Shown one piece after another: positions 1-11,566 of a DNA stretch of 64,000 bases. The stretch is taken from positions 3,628,501 to 3,692,500 of the forward strand of contig NC_081823.1 of assembly GCF_030704535.1 (NCBI RefSeq), written 5' to 3'. How positions within the stretch are numbered: the first letter of the stretch is position 1; each line of letters begins with the position of its first letter. This stretch comes from Vitis vinifera. Lineage: Eukaryota; Streptophyta; Magnoliopsida; Vitales; Vitaceae. Position numbers and translations under genes: made by a program. Below the pieces are notes generated by a model. It worked only from the letters and a program-made list of their open reading frames with translations. It was not told the origin of the DNA and ran no database searches.

Positions 1-562
1 AAGAGTCTTTGAAAACCCAATTTTTGAAATTTGACCTTCCACCCTTTTTTGGTCTCATTTGAACAAAAATACTCTCATTATTTTCTTATAAAAATAATCA
101 TCTCTTTTAAAACCTATATGTAAATACCTGAAATGATAAAGGATATTTATATAAAAAATGGATTACTTTTCAAGAAAAAAATATAGGGATGGTTACTTCA
201 CAATTTAGGGATTATTTCATCCCTTTTAACCAAATATTTCATATTTAAATGGCTAATTGTTTACAACTTGGCCAAGAATAGTCCTTGCATGCTAAGAAGG
301 CACTGGCTAGTGAATTTTAATTTTTAGAGAGATGGAAGGTTGAGAAGGGTACAAGACCAATTAAAAAGTCTTACTACAAAAAATTTGTATCTTGTCCTTG
401 TTTGCATCCAAAGAAAAATGTAAAGTAAAGGGATTTGTATATTAATTTATTAGGATTAAATTTGTTTGTGTTCTATGAGCATAGAATAGGTATGAAAAAA
501 TTATACATGATTAATTGAATTATGTCTTAAAGAAGGAAAATGTGCAGATGACTTGCATGCAT
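1..562. other. AT-rich intergenic DNA
   Basis: No splice-consistent coding exon, RNA gene or clear repeat structure was seen. The stretch is AT-rich with short homopolymer runs. Confidence 0.6.
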
Positions 563-569
563 GGATTGA

Positions 570-890
570 AAAATCGGAAAATGTCGTCGATATTTCGGAG
601 AAATATCGGTTATCGGGCGGCATCGAAACGATAATCGGCACCGATTATCGATCGACGGAAAAATCGGCCAAAAATCGGCAAAATCGCCGATATATCGGCG
701 AAATATCGGTGGAGAACCGAAAAATCGGCGAAACATCGGCGAGTGGAGGCACGCGCGGAGAAGACGGAGGTGGATGGAAAAAAATCGGCGATTAATCGGC
801 AAAATCGGCGATATATCGGCGATTTTTTGCTGATAAAATCGCGATAAATCGGCGATTTTTTCAAAAAATCGGCGATTTTTTCCAACCAGA
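570..890. repeat. ATCGGCG-type short repeat block
   Basis: More than a dozen degenerate copies of AATCGGCGA and GATATATCGGCG follow one another with irregular spacing. It is a subterminal repeat of the surrounding element rather than a clean satellite. Spacing is too irregular, and units too degenerate, for a CRISPR-like array. Confidence 0.75.
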
Positions 891-944
891 TTTCACCCGT
901 GTAATTTAATTTTTTATAAAAAAATTACAAAATAAAAATATTAC

Positions 945-1240
945 CCTCTCATTGTAAGCATGAAAGGAAGGATTCCATGTTGGGCCTGTCTTATGACACA
1001 GCCCACATATCCACTCCAATTACTGTGGGCTTTTTTTTCAGCCCACAAGACCATGCCAAGACTTTGCTGAGGATGACTTTTATAGGAGTCATTTGACTCC
1101 TTGTTCCTCTCATTTTCCGATGTGGGATTGCTATTATCAATGAAAAAAAACATAACAAAACTCCACCAAGAGGATTTGAACCTTGGACCAATCTTTTACT
1201 ATAGTCCACCTAAGACACCACTAGGCTACATGTGTTTTGT
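945..1240 (-). mobile_element. tRNA-derived SINE-like unit
   Basis: Read on the minus strand, the unit opens with an A-box-like TAGCCTAGTGGTGTC (about 1216-1230) and a B box GGTTCAAATCCTC (about 1170-1182), spaced as in a tRNA promoter. Next come a T-rich stretch, the word CCCACATCGG common in plant short retroelements, and a GCCCACAGT/GGGCTG section that can fold on itself. There is no acceptor stem, so it is not a tRNA gene. It sits inside the terminal-repeat element. Confidence 0.45.
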
Positions 1241-1783
1241 TATCTAATATGCCAAACAAAACAATATATATTAGATTTTAAATTTTTTTATAATATTAAA
1301 TAAAAATAATATAATATTTTTAAAAATTATGAAATTAGTTTAAATTTTCATTTTTTTATATATTCACATTTCAATATTATACATATTTCATTTAATAAAA
1401 TTTAAAATATTAATATGATTTAATTTGATAATATCAAAGATATAAAATAATATTATTGATGTTTAATTTATTCATATATATTTTAAAATTTTTATAATTA
1501 TTTTTAATTTTAATAATATATAAATTATATATTTATGACGTCACCTGTTCGATCATCGGTTCGGTTCTGAAAACATTGATTACACTTATAAAATAACTTT
1601 AACATGTATATTCTTGCTTATTTTTATCATTCTTTGGATTTTTCTAAGAATTCCCATCAATTTTGGATAATTTTTGTCTCATCGATATTTGATGAAAAAT
1701 ATCCACCGATATTTCTCCGATATTTCCGATATATCCGTAAAATCCAAGTACCGATATATCCGTATTTACCGATATTTCAATCC

Positions 1784-2401
1784 TTGCTTGCATGTACCAA
1801 TATAGCTATATTGATAGGGATGGCCTTATGTTTCAATTGTTTAAAAATAAAAGACCAACTTCAAGTAAAGGTATACTAGCTATTAGGAAGCATCTAAAAA
1901 TTCTCTTTCAAGTCAAGTTTTAAGTACTCAATATTTTTCTCTTCCAATTTTTATAAAAAGAAGTATTCTATTATGAGATTTTCCTATAGAAATGCGTTTT
2001 TTATATTCCTTACACAAATTATTTCTATGTAATGAAGGGAAAATAGAGGAAAAGATTTTGAAAGAATGTAAGTTTTCATTTTGCTCTAATTGGGGCTTTT
2101 AGATTAGCTCTAGTATTGTAAATCTCAATCTTTATTATTCAAAATTAGGTCAAATTTATTACATTGATATAAATGAGGAATGATATTGGCCTACATCACA
2201 CACCTCATACATAAGGTTGATCTTAGATTTAAATTATGAAATTTAAATATTAGAATTTGGACTGTAAAACCAGAAAGGCCAAGGACCCAAGACCGAAGCC
2301 CAGGCCCTAGCAGGGTCAGGACTGGGCCTGAAGCCCAATATCAGTCGGGCCCGGTTTATTCATAAAGCCGGACGCAGACATTCGCTTCCCTACTCACAAA
2401 G
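1784..2401. promoter_or_regulatory. Intergenic DNA and remnant promoter of the lyase pseudogene
   Basis: The block 2270-2370 is GC-richer than its surroundings and carries several TGGGCC / GGGCCT / GGGCCCGG words. These resemble site II elements of plant housekeeping promoters (established for TCP-bound promoters). It lies directly upstream of the ATG at 2402. The remainder is AT-rich without a recognisable feature. Confidence 0.4.
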
Positions 2402-5400
2402 ATGATGATGGTATCATACGCTACCCCTGCTTACCGTGTTCCCATCCCTGCTTATCCTGCGCATACCCTCAAACCCACCAGAGCCATATTCTCGGTTCGC
2501 TCAAGCGCTCAAATCCCAGTTCCCTTTCGTCCTTAAAAGCAAATCCCTTTTTGCAATGTGCCTTGCTATGTCGAGTAAATGTTTGGTTGCTGAGAAAGTG
2601 TATTAAAAGAAAGGAAATTGAATTTTGAAACTCTGAATTTTTATTTACATGGGACCAAGAAAACTAAAATGTCTGTTGGTGAGTTCTCTTTATATGGATA
2701 TAAAACAGCATAATAGGATTTGAAAATTTTCTTTTCTTTCCTTTTCCTTAGTAAAAGTAGAAACCAAAATTCCATTTTTTTCCAAAACCCTATGATAAGC
2801 CTTCTCTTTTGCCCTGGCTTGCTGAAAATGTGAAGCCTAATGTTTGCCTTATGCACAGAGAGCCTGTTTTTGCAGCTAACATGCAAATTTTAACATATTT
2901 ATTTTGCAGGTTGTGAAAGCAGTGGACTCATTGTATTCAGAGTTCAGAGCTGTGGACAATCTGGTTGCCCGCAACACAGCCCGTGTTCTTAAGGCTTACC
3001 AGAATGCCCGGGTAGGATATCATGTAAGTGAGAGATTATTGAGATATTTTCTGTAAAATGGTGTTTTGATGAATGGTGTTTATTCCATTTATACTTGGGC
3101 AAAGAATATGTCAATGAACATTGCTGTTGCCATAGTCATTAATGTTGTGGATGAGCTTATCTGGGTTTTGCGGTGTTCAAGTTCAGCTTGGTTGGATTCG
3201 GTCCCAATTCAAGCTTCATCCTAGCTCAGATCACCCTTTTCAAGATTTAACTGAATTGAACCTTCTTCATGAGCCTAACAGTACTTGTTTGGTAGCCTAC
3301 TTAGTTTCATGCTCATCTTAGAATTGGAACTTATTGTATATGCATATGTGCATCTGTTTGTTTGACTCCTATTCCTTTTTAATGGTAAACTCTAAGAGGC
3401 AAGTTTTTTTTGTGTTTAATGTGCAATGTATTGTAATTATGTTTATGTCAGCACTTTGGTGGATCCACCGGCTATGGTCATGAGGAAACCAGGGGTAGAG
3501 AAGCACTTGACAAAGCTTTTGCAGAAATTTTTGGGGCTGAATCTGCAATTTTCCGTTCACAGGTTTTCTTCATGCTTTCTGTTCTTCTACTGCTTGGGGT
3601 TGTCTGCCACTTTGTTAATAGACATTGCTATTTTGCCTCTAGGTTTTTTCAGGTACTCATGCAATCACTTGTGCTTTGTTTGCCTTCCAAAGGCCAGGGA
3701 TGAGGTAAGCTATCGATTGATTTTCCCTTCACTACATTCTTAATTGAAAGTTATCTTCTGTATTTATGTAAAGCTTTCAGCTCAGCTTGTCAATGAGATA
3801 TGCTTTAGAGTGATATAATTATCAGCTTTTAGCAGTTGCTGGTGGTCCTCATGACACCTTAGAGGAAGTTATTGGAATTAGAGATTCTCATGGGCTGGGT
3901 TCCCTGAAAGATTTTGGAGTGAACTACCTACCGAGAAGTTCCAGTAAGTTACAACTCACAAAGCAAAAAAAAAATTTCAACTTTTCCCAGTTGTGTAATT
4001 TATCTGACACATGATGGTTCAGCTTGCTGAGGATGGGGGACTTGACTGGGATGCACTTATGGGTGCTTTGAAACCTCAAACAAAGTGTGCACTCATACAG
4101 AGGTCATGCAGATATTCATGGTGCCGCAGTTTAAGCATAGATGGAGACAGCAAGAGCAATAAAGATGATCAAGGTAAAACAATCAAGATGTGTGGTAGAA
4201 ATTATCATAACTATAATTTTACCTGATATGGATCAGTGAAGTGGGATCACAACAAGAAGCAGCATAGGATTCAGGTTTAAATTGATGCATCAGCCTCAGG
4301 CTTGCATGGTATTCCCTATGTTTAAATGCTAGAAACTTGATCAGACATGGCTGAAATTTGACCAATTCAATTAAGAACGGTTTAATAAGTCATACTTTTA
4401 TCATATATTCTATTACCATCATTTGCAGCTTATCAAATTGGAATCTAGATATAAAAGGAGTTTCTAAGTAGTACCTTGAGTTTTTCCACAATATTGACAG
4501 CCAAAGTTATCCCACAATTCTATTAGCTCAAGCAGTTGATTATTATGGCTTTTTCTTTTTCAAGCAAATGCTTCAACCATTTTCTGTAGCTTTCATACTC
4601 ATAAACTTCCACCCAATCATCAGTCATGCATTTTTATGCAGATGCAAAATCCAAACTGCTTGGTCATGGTGGATAATTGCTATGGTGAATTTTCAGAAAA
4701 TGTCGAACCTCCAATGGTGGTATGTCACAGAAACTTTATTTATTTTCTCTAATGGGTAACATTATACTATTAATGATGAGCAGGGTGCAGATTTAATTGC
4801 AGGCAGTTTAATAAAAAACCATGGTGGAACTATTGCACCCTGTGGTGGATATGTTGCAGGAAAGGAAAAATGGGTAAAAGCAGCAGCAGCTCGTCTCTCT
4901 GCACCAGGGCTTGGGATGGATTGTGGTTCAACCCCAGGTGATATTATGCAGACTTTCTTTCAGGGGTTGTTCCTTTCACATCAAATGGTTGGGGAGGCAA
5001 TCAAGGTATTTGGAATCTGCTTGTTCTAAGTTGATGCGGTATTGTTAATTACACTTGTAATGACAATTTTTTCTTCTTTATTGCAAGGGGGGCTTTCTGA
5101 TCGCGGAGGTCATGGCTTCTAAAGGTTTTAAGGTTCAGCCACCTCCTAGAGTACCACGGCATGATACAGTACAGGTTTGTGTTATCCTAGTTTGTCTCCA
5201 TTCTTTTAAATTGCAACATTCAATGGTTCATTCTTAGATGAGTTCCAGTCCATTTGGCTAATGATCGAGATTGTTGGCTTGGGTGAGAAAATCTTTGCTT
5301 GCACCCATCAACTAGTTGCTTCTGTTATTCTCTATTCTTTTGTAATTGGTGATTAACATGGTCACTGTTGTACTGTAGTACTCCTTACTCATAGTGTATG

Positions 5401-6485
5401 CCCCATAATTAGATTAGTTTTGATAAATATTAAAGATTGGAAAGAACTTTGCAAAATAAGCTTAATTACTCTGTGCTGTTTTCCAGGCAGTACAGCTTGG
5501 AACCCGAGAGTGTCTTCTTGCTTTCTGTGAGGCTGTACAGAGAAGCTCCCCAGTAGGTTCATTCACCAGACCAGTCGTGGGTTCCACTCCTGGATATGCA
5601 TCTGAGGTCTTGTTATATTTAATTTTTCATTCAAATATGATAATGTTAAGGGATCGATTTTAATTTTTAACATTTTCTCCCTCATGGCAACATCAGTAAC
5701 AGCATCTGTATAACCCATTTCTAACTAACAAATGGCACGTAAAATGCCTCATGAACCTGAGGACCTGATATGCACTGGAGGTTGATGTAATGTTTTAATG
5801 AACCGGAAGCTCTTTTAAGCATTTAGAGGCATCATGTAATATTCCAGTTCCAAATCAAGTAGAACAAAATGGTGTTGCTAGTAGCATCATACACATAGGA
5901 TAAGCAATTAGGAGCTTGCAGTCCGGAACCATTCAATCCATTGCAGAATTTTTGGAGTCTTTCGATCTAAATATTACATTTTTCCTTGATAGCAGTTCCT
6001 GCTTTTTGGTATTTGTATCTGGTACAGACATATACTATCTTTTCCTTGTCATATTTGTAATGTCATTACATTACATTAAACTGATAAACCTGATGATGTA
6101 CCAAAAGGCAGTGAGGCAATCTCTTTTCTTTCAATAATGAAGCCGATGGAATTTTTTATATTGTTCTTTCTCATGGTTTAGGTTATCCTTGCTGATAGAA
6201 CCTTCATTGATGGAAGTATAAGCGAGCTCTCATGCGATGGGCTGCTGAGGGAGCCATTTGCCATGTTCTGCCAGGTGCGTGGTTGCATCACCTTGTTTTC
6301 CTTTCCCAGTTCAGGCTTGACAATCATCTTCTACCTACTCCTGAGCCACCCAAAGACATCAACAGAAGAATAATTAGATGTCTCACTGTGCTTGTACCCT
6401 TTTTTCCTCGAATCTTCCAATGCAGGGTGGTAGCCACTGGACACAATGGAGACTGGTTCTAGGAGAGGTTTTGAAATCCAGATAA
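2402..6485 (+). pseudogene. Pseudogene of a PLP-dependent Met_gamma_lyase / aluminium-resistance family protein
   Basis: Twelve exon-like blocks are visible: 2402-2536, 2911-3023, 3452-3562, 3643-3704, 3826-3943, 4023-4173, 4642-4719, 4784-5005, 5088-5174, 5487-5606, 6182-6274 and 6426-6485. Their translation resembles the Met_gamma_lyase family (PF06838, bacterial YnbB-like), a fold-type I PLP enzyme family of uncertain substrate. Recognisable pieces are HFGGSTGYGHEE, VVKAVDSLYSEFRAVDNLVA, VMVDNCYGEF and the PLP-lysine region SLIKNHGG. The copy is broken: the first block ends at a TAA (2534), the fourth is one base short for the RPGDE motif, the fifth carries a 4-base CTAC duplication, and the sixth has one extra base before the ARAIKMIK segment. 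The loop reads IKNHGG where I expect IKNPGG. Blocks 7-12 are still open. Introns are retained, so it arose by DNA duplication, not retroposition. Assembly error is possible but three separate indels make decay likelier. Confidence 0.88.
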
Positions 6486-8383
6486 TGTATCTGCTTTCTT
6501 CTGAAGTTACCATCTTCACCAATCTCAATGGAGGATCAGTTGAACACCGCATTGCAATGTGACTGACAATATCTTTTTCCTGGCAGAACTCAACTCAATC
6601 TTGGCTTCAAGGTAATAACAAATATGACTCTTTTCCCAATCAGCAGGTGGGAATTTGAAGAACTCGGTTTGTGACTCATCAGTTGATAAATGGAGCTGCT
6701 ACCTGACTTCACAGTTACATGGGTGCTGTTCAAACCAGCTGTGATTTTTTATTTTTTTTTGGATTAAATTTTGATGGAGTTGCCAATGCAAGTAAAGTGT
6801 TCAATACTTCTGGACAGTTCTCAATTTTAATTATTTATTCAGCCATTTAACACTTTCAAAATTAAAAAAAAAAAATGGAAAATGGAGTTCATAACAGTAA
6901 GAACCTGTTTGGTAAGCGTTTTTAACAATTTTAATACTTGAAATTTTTTATCATTCAAGTGTTAAAAATGGTAGAAGCGTTTTCTAAAATCACTGTGAAA
7001 CACATTCTAAATATTCAAATCATGATAATCTTATACATGAATATAAGATAAGATAAAAATTAGGGCAATTAAATAGAAATATGATTTATTTTTTAGATGA
7101 TAAAAAAATTATTTTCTATCTATAAAATGCCACATAATCAAATAAGAACTAATTAATCATGGATGCTATTTATGAGGCAAGTTCTTTAAAACCTCATTTT
7201 GTTCCACTTCAAATTATTTTTGAATTTTTATCTCAACTTAATTTTTTAATTTAATTTATAAATTATATATTGAAATAATTTCCATTTAAATTTTTTTTTT
7301 ATTTGTTTCATAATAATGTTGAATTTTTATTTTTTTTTGGTTATTTGATATTATTATTAATGTTGTTGTTTTTTTATTATTGGATGCAAATTTATGTGAG
7401 TGAGTTGAATTTTTTTATTTTCTCCTAAAATTAATAGAATTCAATGTTTCTTTTTCTTCCTTTTTTTTTTAGGAATTATTTGTCTAAAATAATTATAATA
7501 TAAATATAAGATTTAGATTGTAATAATTGTGTTGATTAATAATATTTAGGAGATGGATTTATACTTGGAAAAGAAATGCAGACAAATATTATTAAAAAAG
7601 GAAATAATAATGCAATTATTACAATAAATAAAAATATACTAAAATAAAGATTAAAATCACAAGGAAAACTTCTCGAAGATTCTCAATCCAACGGACGAAA
7701 AGAAGTCACCACGCTTCTTAGCATGTGGACGCCCCCTTCGTAGTTTTTTCCAACCTCCATAAGTTGATTAACTTGACTTACACACTTGGTCGAATTTTCA
7801 TTTTCTGTGGTTTCGATTTTTCTGAGACGCCAAACACACTGTGAGTGATCTTCTTCACTTATATTTCATACTCCATTTGGTTTGTGACAAAGAATAGGAA
7901 ATTTGTCTGGAAAATACTGGAAATTATTATTTTCTCGTGATCCAATAGTGGATAATCAAATTAAGAACTTCAGTTTCTTTTATTTTCCTACATTTTCTAG
8001 CTGCTAAACTGTTGGAAAATCTGGAAAATACACTTATCTAACCTTGTTCTCTTCTTAGTGACATTTTCTAGGAAATGTAGGTGAAATAAAAAATCAGATC
8101 ATGTAATCATATTTTCTGTCTAGAAATAGCTTTGCTGGGAACACGAAACCTCAAATAAAGAGATGTTTCTGGATACATGAGATAATTGTCTCAGAAATCG
8201 GAGATTCTCTTTATTGACAATTTTATGATCCATGTTAAAAGTCTCTTTTCCAAAAGGTTAATGCGTCACATCTGATTTTGCTCAGCAAGATTGTGGTTTT
8301 GGGCCATTTGGCATAGCTTTAGATCATGAATTGAAGCTAAAACATCCTTTCTAGGTACTAATTCTGGGTTTTCGTTTTGTTAA
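6486..8383. other. Intergenic spacer with promoter and 5' leader of the LAZ1-like gene
   Basis: 6486-6890 is the 3' flank of the pseudogene. A MITE-like element follows, then AT-rich DNA to about 7650. From 7680 composition rises and a possible non-coding leader exon ends near 7840 (CACACT|GTGAGT), with its acceptor somewhere before the ATG at 8384. The leader exon is inference. Confidence 0.4.
6898..7153. mobile_element. Putative MITE (TTTGGT-type termini)
   Basis: The left end AAGAACCTGTTTGGTAAG and the reverse complement of the right end (about AGTTCTTATTTGATTATG) are imperfect inverted copies about 250 bp apart around an AT-rich, non-coding core. Similar termini recur elsewhere in this window. 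The match is weak, so the call is tentative. Confidence 0.3.
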
Positions 8384-11306
8384 ATGACAGATATAGCTAC
8401 AATGAATCCCGGACAACTTACTCTGCTGGGATCCAGTTTCTGTGTGATGCTAACCATGCATTTTACAGTACAACTACTCTGGGAACATTCTTTCTACTGG
8501 AAGAAGCCCAAGGAGCAAAAAGCCATATTAATTATCATTTTCATGGCTCCCGTATATGCTATTGTTTCCTTTGTTGGTTTGTTAGATTTTCAGGGGAGCA
8601 AAGCATTTTTTATGCTCTTGGAGTCGATCAAAGAATGTTATGAGGCTCTGGTAAGACCATTGAATGGGGCATTTGAATTTGAAATAAATTGTTATGCTCT
8701 TTTTGTCAAAATTTTAATGTAAAAAGTGTACCCACGAGTTTAATCCTTTATGGCTAATAATTTTCACATTTCATTTGTGGCAGGTTATAGCTAAGTTCTT
8801 GGCTTTGATGTATAGTTACTTGAACATATCCATTAGCAAAAATATAGTTCCTGATGAAATCAAAGGAAGACAAATTCACCATTCATTCCCCATGACTCTC
8901 TTCCAGGTAAAGTAGTCTTATTATTGGTTTCTTGTTTCATCCATTTGTTGTGCTTCGAAAATGATATATGCATTCTATTTCTAGAGCAGTAGAATTGCAT
9001 TGTAAATATTGGTTTGTGATGTTAATTAATAGCATGATAATCATGGAGTATCCATTTTTTTCCTAATGAATATGGACTCTTTTAGGTACTGGTTTTTTAC
9101 ATATCTGAGATGGAGAGTGAGAACCTGTTGAGAGGGGATGTGGAAGCAAATTAAGGTGTAGGAAGATAATATGAGGGAATGACATGGGGAGGTTTCTGGA
9201 AGGAGATTTTAAAGGTTCATCTGAATATTAAAGGGGCTGTCTTCTCCATTGGAGATGGTATGAGAGTTTTGTTTTGGAATGATCTATGGCACTAACCATT
9301 GGAATTCCTTATCAAAATTTTTGAAGAATGGAAATTGGAACCAAGGCATACATTCCCAGATACTGTGTAGAATCTGTTCCAGTAGGCATACGGTTACAGG
9401 ATGGAGTCAGGGATCTTGGGGTGGAGTAACTCTAGGAAATTTCAAGTTCAATATTTCTGTAATCCATTCTTCAGTAACACAAAGCATTCCTTGTAAAATT
9501 TGTTTGGGAATTTATCTTCATTACAAGCGGCTTATTGGTTGGTGATATCAAATAAACTTTTGACAATTTACCTCCTGATTAAAATGAAATGACTAATTCC
9601 AAACTGGTGCATCAAGTAAAAGCAAGTTGCCTAATCAGCAGATCACTTACCTTCAGCATTGCTTAGTTTATCATCAGGTGGGCTCTCTTAACTTCAGCTA
9701 CATTGGTAAATATTAGGTGATAGTGAAATTTGAGATTTATCTGGTGGCTGATGCATCATGCCCAGAGATAGAAAGTTCTTGCATGTGTAGGGGACTATCT
9801 TTTTGGTGGTTCTGGAGGAAATATTGATGAATCTTTCAATAGAGGAAGCCGGTCTTGGGAATGATAATGATAATGATAATGAATCCTTCAACTTGTTTGG
9901 TTTGAGCACATTTCTAACTGGTTCATTTTGGTTTCATGGATGAAACCTTTCACTGGTAATTCTTCAAGAAGCTCATATAATGAAGTGGGCAAGAAGTTTA
10001 CAAATCTTGTTCATGTTCAACGTTACCGTAAATGTCAAAGATTCTAGAATTGACTAGGGTATTGATCAACTGGTTTTCGCTATTCAGCTTGGCTGGATCA
10101 TTGGAAAGTTCTTAAGCCTGACATGTTGAACCAAGCTGCTATTTGAATGCCAACTTTTTTACATGTTTACAGCATATATATGGGTGTGCATTCATTTAGT
10201 GGTTTTGGCTGGATCTCTGTCAAACTAGGCTTTGTGCTTTAACCTATTTGTAACTTCAATTGGTCATGGACTCATGAATGTATATTTGACACATTGTCCT
10301 TTTGAATTGCAGCCTCACACTGTCCATTTGAACCATCATACATTGAAGCTACTCAAGTACTGGACATGGCAGTTTGTTATAGTCCGCCCTGTGTGCTCCA
10401 TCTTGATGATAACTCTTCAAGTTCTTAGGATATACCCCAGTTGGGTCAGCTGGACATTCACCATCATCCTAAACATTTCAGTTTCGGTGGCTTTATATTC
10501 TCTTGTGCTGTTTTACCATGTCTTTGCCAAAGAGTTGGAACCACACAAACCTCTTGCCAAGTTCTTGTGTGTAAAAGGGATTGTATTCTTCTGTTTTTGG
10601 CAGGTATGCTTTTCATCCTCATTCCCTCCCATACTTGTCAACTTTTAAGTTTTAACTACTTGACTCTATCATGCCTTTCCACTTAAGGAACCAAGGTCAT
10701 GCTTTGCAAGGTTCTGAATTTTGATGAAATTTCTTAAATTTTGTTCTGGTTATGAGTCATGATGAGTGTAGTACAAGATCTCAAGATACATACAAAACGG
10801 TAATCTGACCAAGATATCGAAACCTTATTACAAATGCGAATCTCCATTAAGTGGATCAACAGTTACCACCTAGGTTTCCAAATTCATTACCAGACAGCTC
10901 TGATGTTTTAAGAAATTTGAACTTTTCTCATATCTCTTCATGATCTCATTTATTCAATAATTCCCAAGAAATAATATGTTGAGAGGCTGTCTTTATCTGG
11001 TCAGACCTATGAGTTCCATAATGGTCAAGTAGGGAGCCATTTATCTTATTTTGTTCTTTAAGTACAGAAATCAATTTATGGGCTTAGTGAGCTAGGTTGG
11101 TGAGTTGTGACATAGGTAGCTATCTCTGAGCCTTCAAAATCACCGTGTTTTAAATAAAAAAAATTGATAGTTCAAATCTCGATTTTGAATATCTTACAGT
11201 AATTTTCTCAGACTGGTAACCCTAAACCATTGCCACCAATGAACCTATGACTTAGAGATAATTTATTCACTCATGTACAAGGTTATTTTTTACAAAACAG
11301 CTTATT

Positions 11307-11343
<37 letters not shown>

Positions 11344-11566
11344 TTTCATTTTGCAGGGAGTCTTGCTCGATATTCTTATGGCAATGGGCATGATCAAATC
11401 TCATCATTTCTGGCTAGAAGTAGAGCAAATTGAAGAAGCCCTACAGAACGTGATGGTGTGTGTGGAGATGGTTTTCTTTTCCATTTTCCAGCAGTATGCA
11501 TTCAATGTAGCACCATACAGAGATGATACAACATCAACCATGAAATCAGACAAGAAAAAAGATTGA
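8384..11566 (+). CDS. LAZ1-like / organic solute transporter alpha (DUF300) membrane protein
   Basis: Four coding exons (8384-8650, 8784-8906, 10313-10603, 11357-11566) join at phase 0 into a 296-aa protein ending in a lysine-rich KSDKKKD tail and TGA. It is a multi-pass membrane protein: hydrophobic segments lie near residues 12-30, 45-65, 145-165, 175-200, 220-240 and 260-280. The segment IIFMAPVYAIVSFVGL matches the family signature of the Ostalpha/TMEM184 family (PF03619). Further family-like stretches are LKYWTWQFVIVRP, SVALYSLVLFYHVF and IVFFCFWQGVLLDIL. Plant members include LAZ1, linked to vacuole function, brassinosteroid signalling and programmed cell death. Substrate is unknown here. 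The start was chosen because the family's first membrane helix follows it directly. The second intron (1.4 kb) holds a LINE remnant. The last intron ends in a 31-base T run. Confidence 0.9.
9110..9540 (+). mobile_element. LINE remnant in a LAZ1-like gene intron
   Basis: The plus-strand translation reads GFWKEILK followed by FSIGDGMRVLFWNDLW. This matches the segment of plant L1-type ORF2 just after the reverse transcriptase ('[12 protein letters not shown]' in the copies at 25-27 kb). It is short, carries stops after this segment, and has no clear poly-A tail. Confidence 0.55.
9866..9890. repeat. (TGATAA)n microsatellite
   Basis: Four consecutive TGATAA-type units lie in the second intron of the LAZ1-like gene. 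Confidence 0.7.
11310..11340. repeat. Poly-T tract next to a splice acceptor
   Basis: There are 31 uninterrupted T residues, ending 16 bases before the acceptor of the last LAZ1-like exon (11357). It doubles as an extreme polypyrimidine tract. Confidence 0.85.

Larger units (their letters stand above)
563..1783. mobile_element. Non-autonomous terminal-inverted-repeat element rich in ATCGGCG repeats
   Basis: The left end reads GGATTGAAAAATCGG and the right end, on the other strand, reads GGATTGAAATATCGG, so the two termini are inverted copies. The flanks GCATGCATG (left) and GCTTGCATG (right) differ at one of nine bases and could be a 9-bp target duplication, which would suit a Mutator-like element. 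The left 300 bp is packed with irregular ATCGGCG / GATATATCGG words; the right end carries the complementary CCGATATATCC words (about 1680-1775). The interior holds a SINE-like unit and a 280-bp AT-rich block. No transposase frame is present. The short frames across the repeat are artefacts of stop-poor repeats. Family assignment is inference. Confidence 0.6.

Noticed and set aside
553-885. Overlapping reading frames on both strands across the ATCGGCG block
   Set aside because: They follow from a repeat word that lacks stops in several frames; the translations are repetitive (GDIS/IADF-like) and match no family.
570-890. CRISPR-like array
   Set aside because: Units are 8-12 bases, degenerate and irregularly spaced, with no unique spacers, in a plant genome.
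1165-1235. tRNA gene on the minus strand
   Set aside because: A and B boxes are present but there is no acceptor stem, anticodon arm or closing pairing; it suits a SINE head.
3369-3743. 105-aa frame over the pseudogene exons
   Set aside because: It runs in a shifted frame through exon and intron and shows none of the lyase family motifs.
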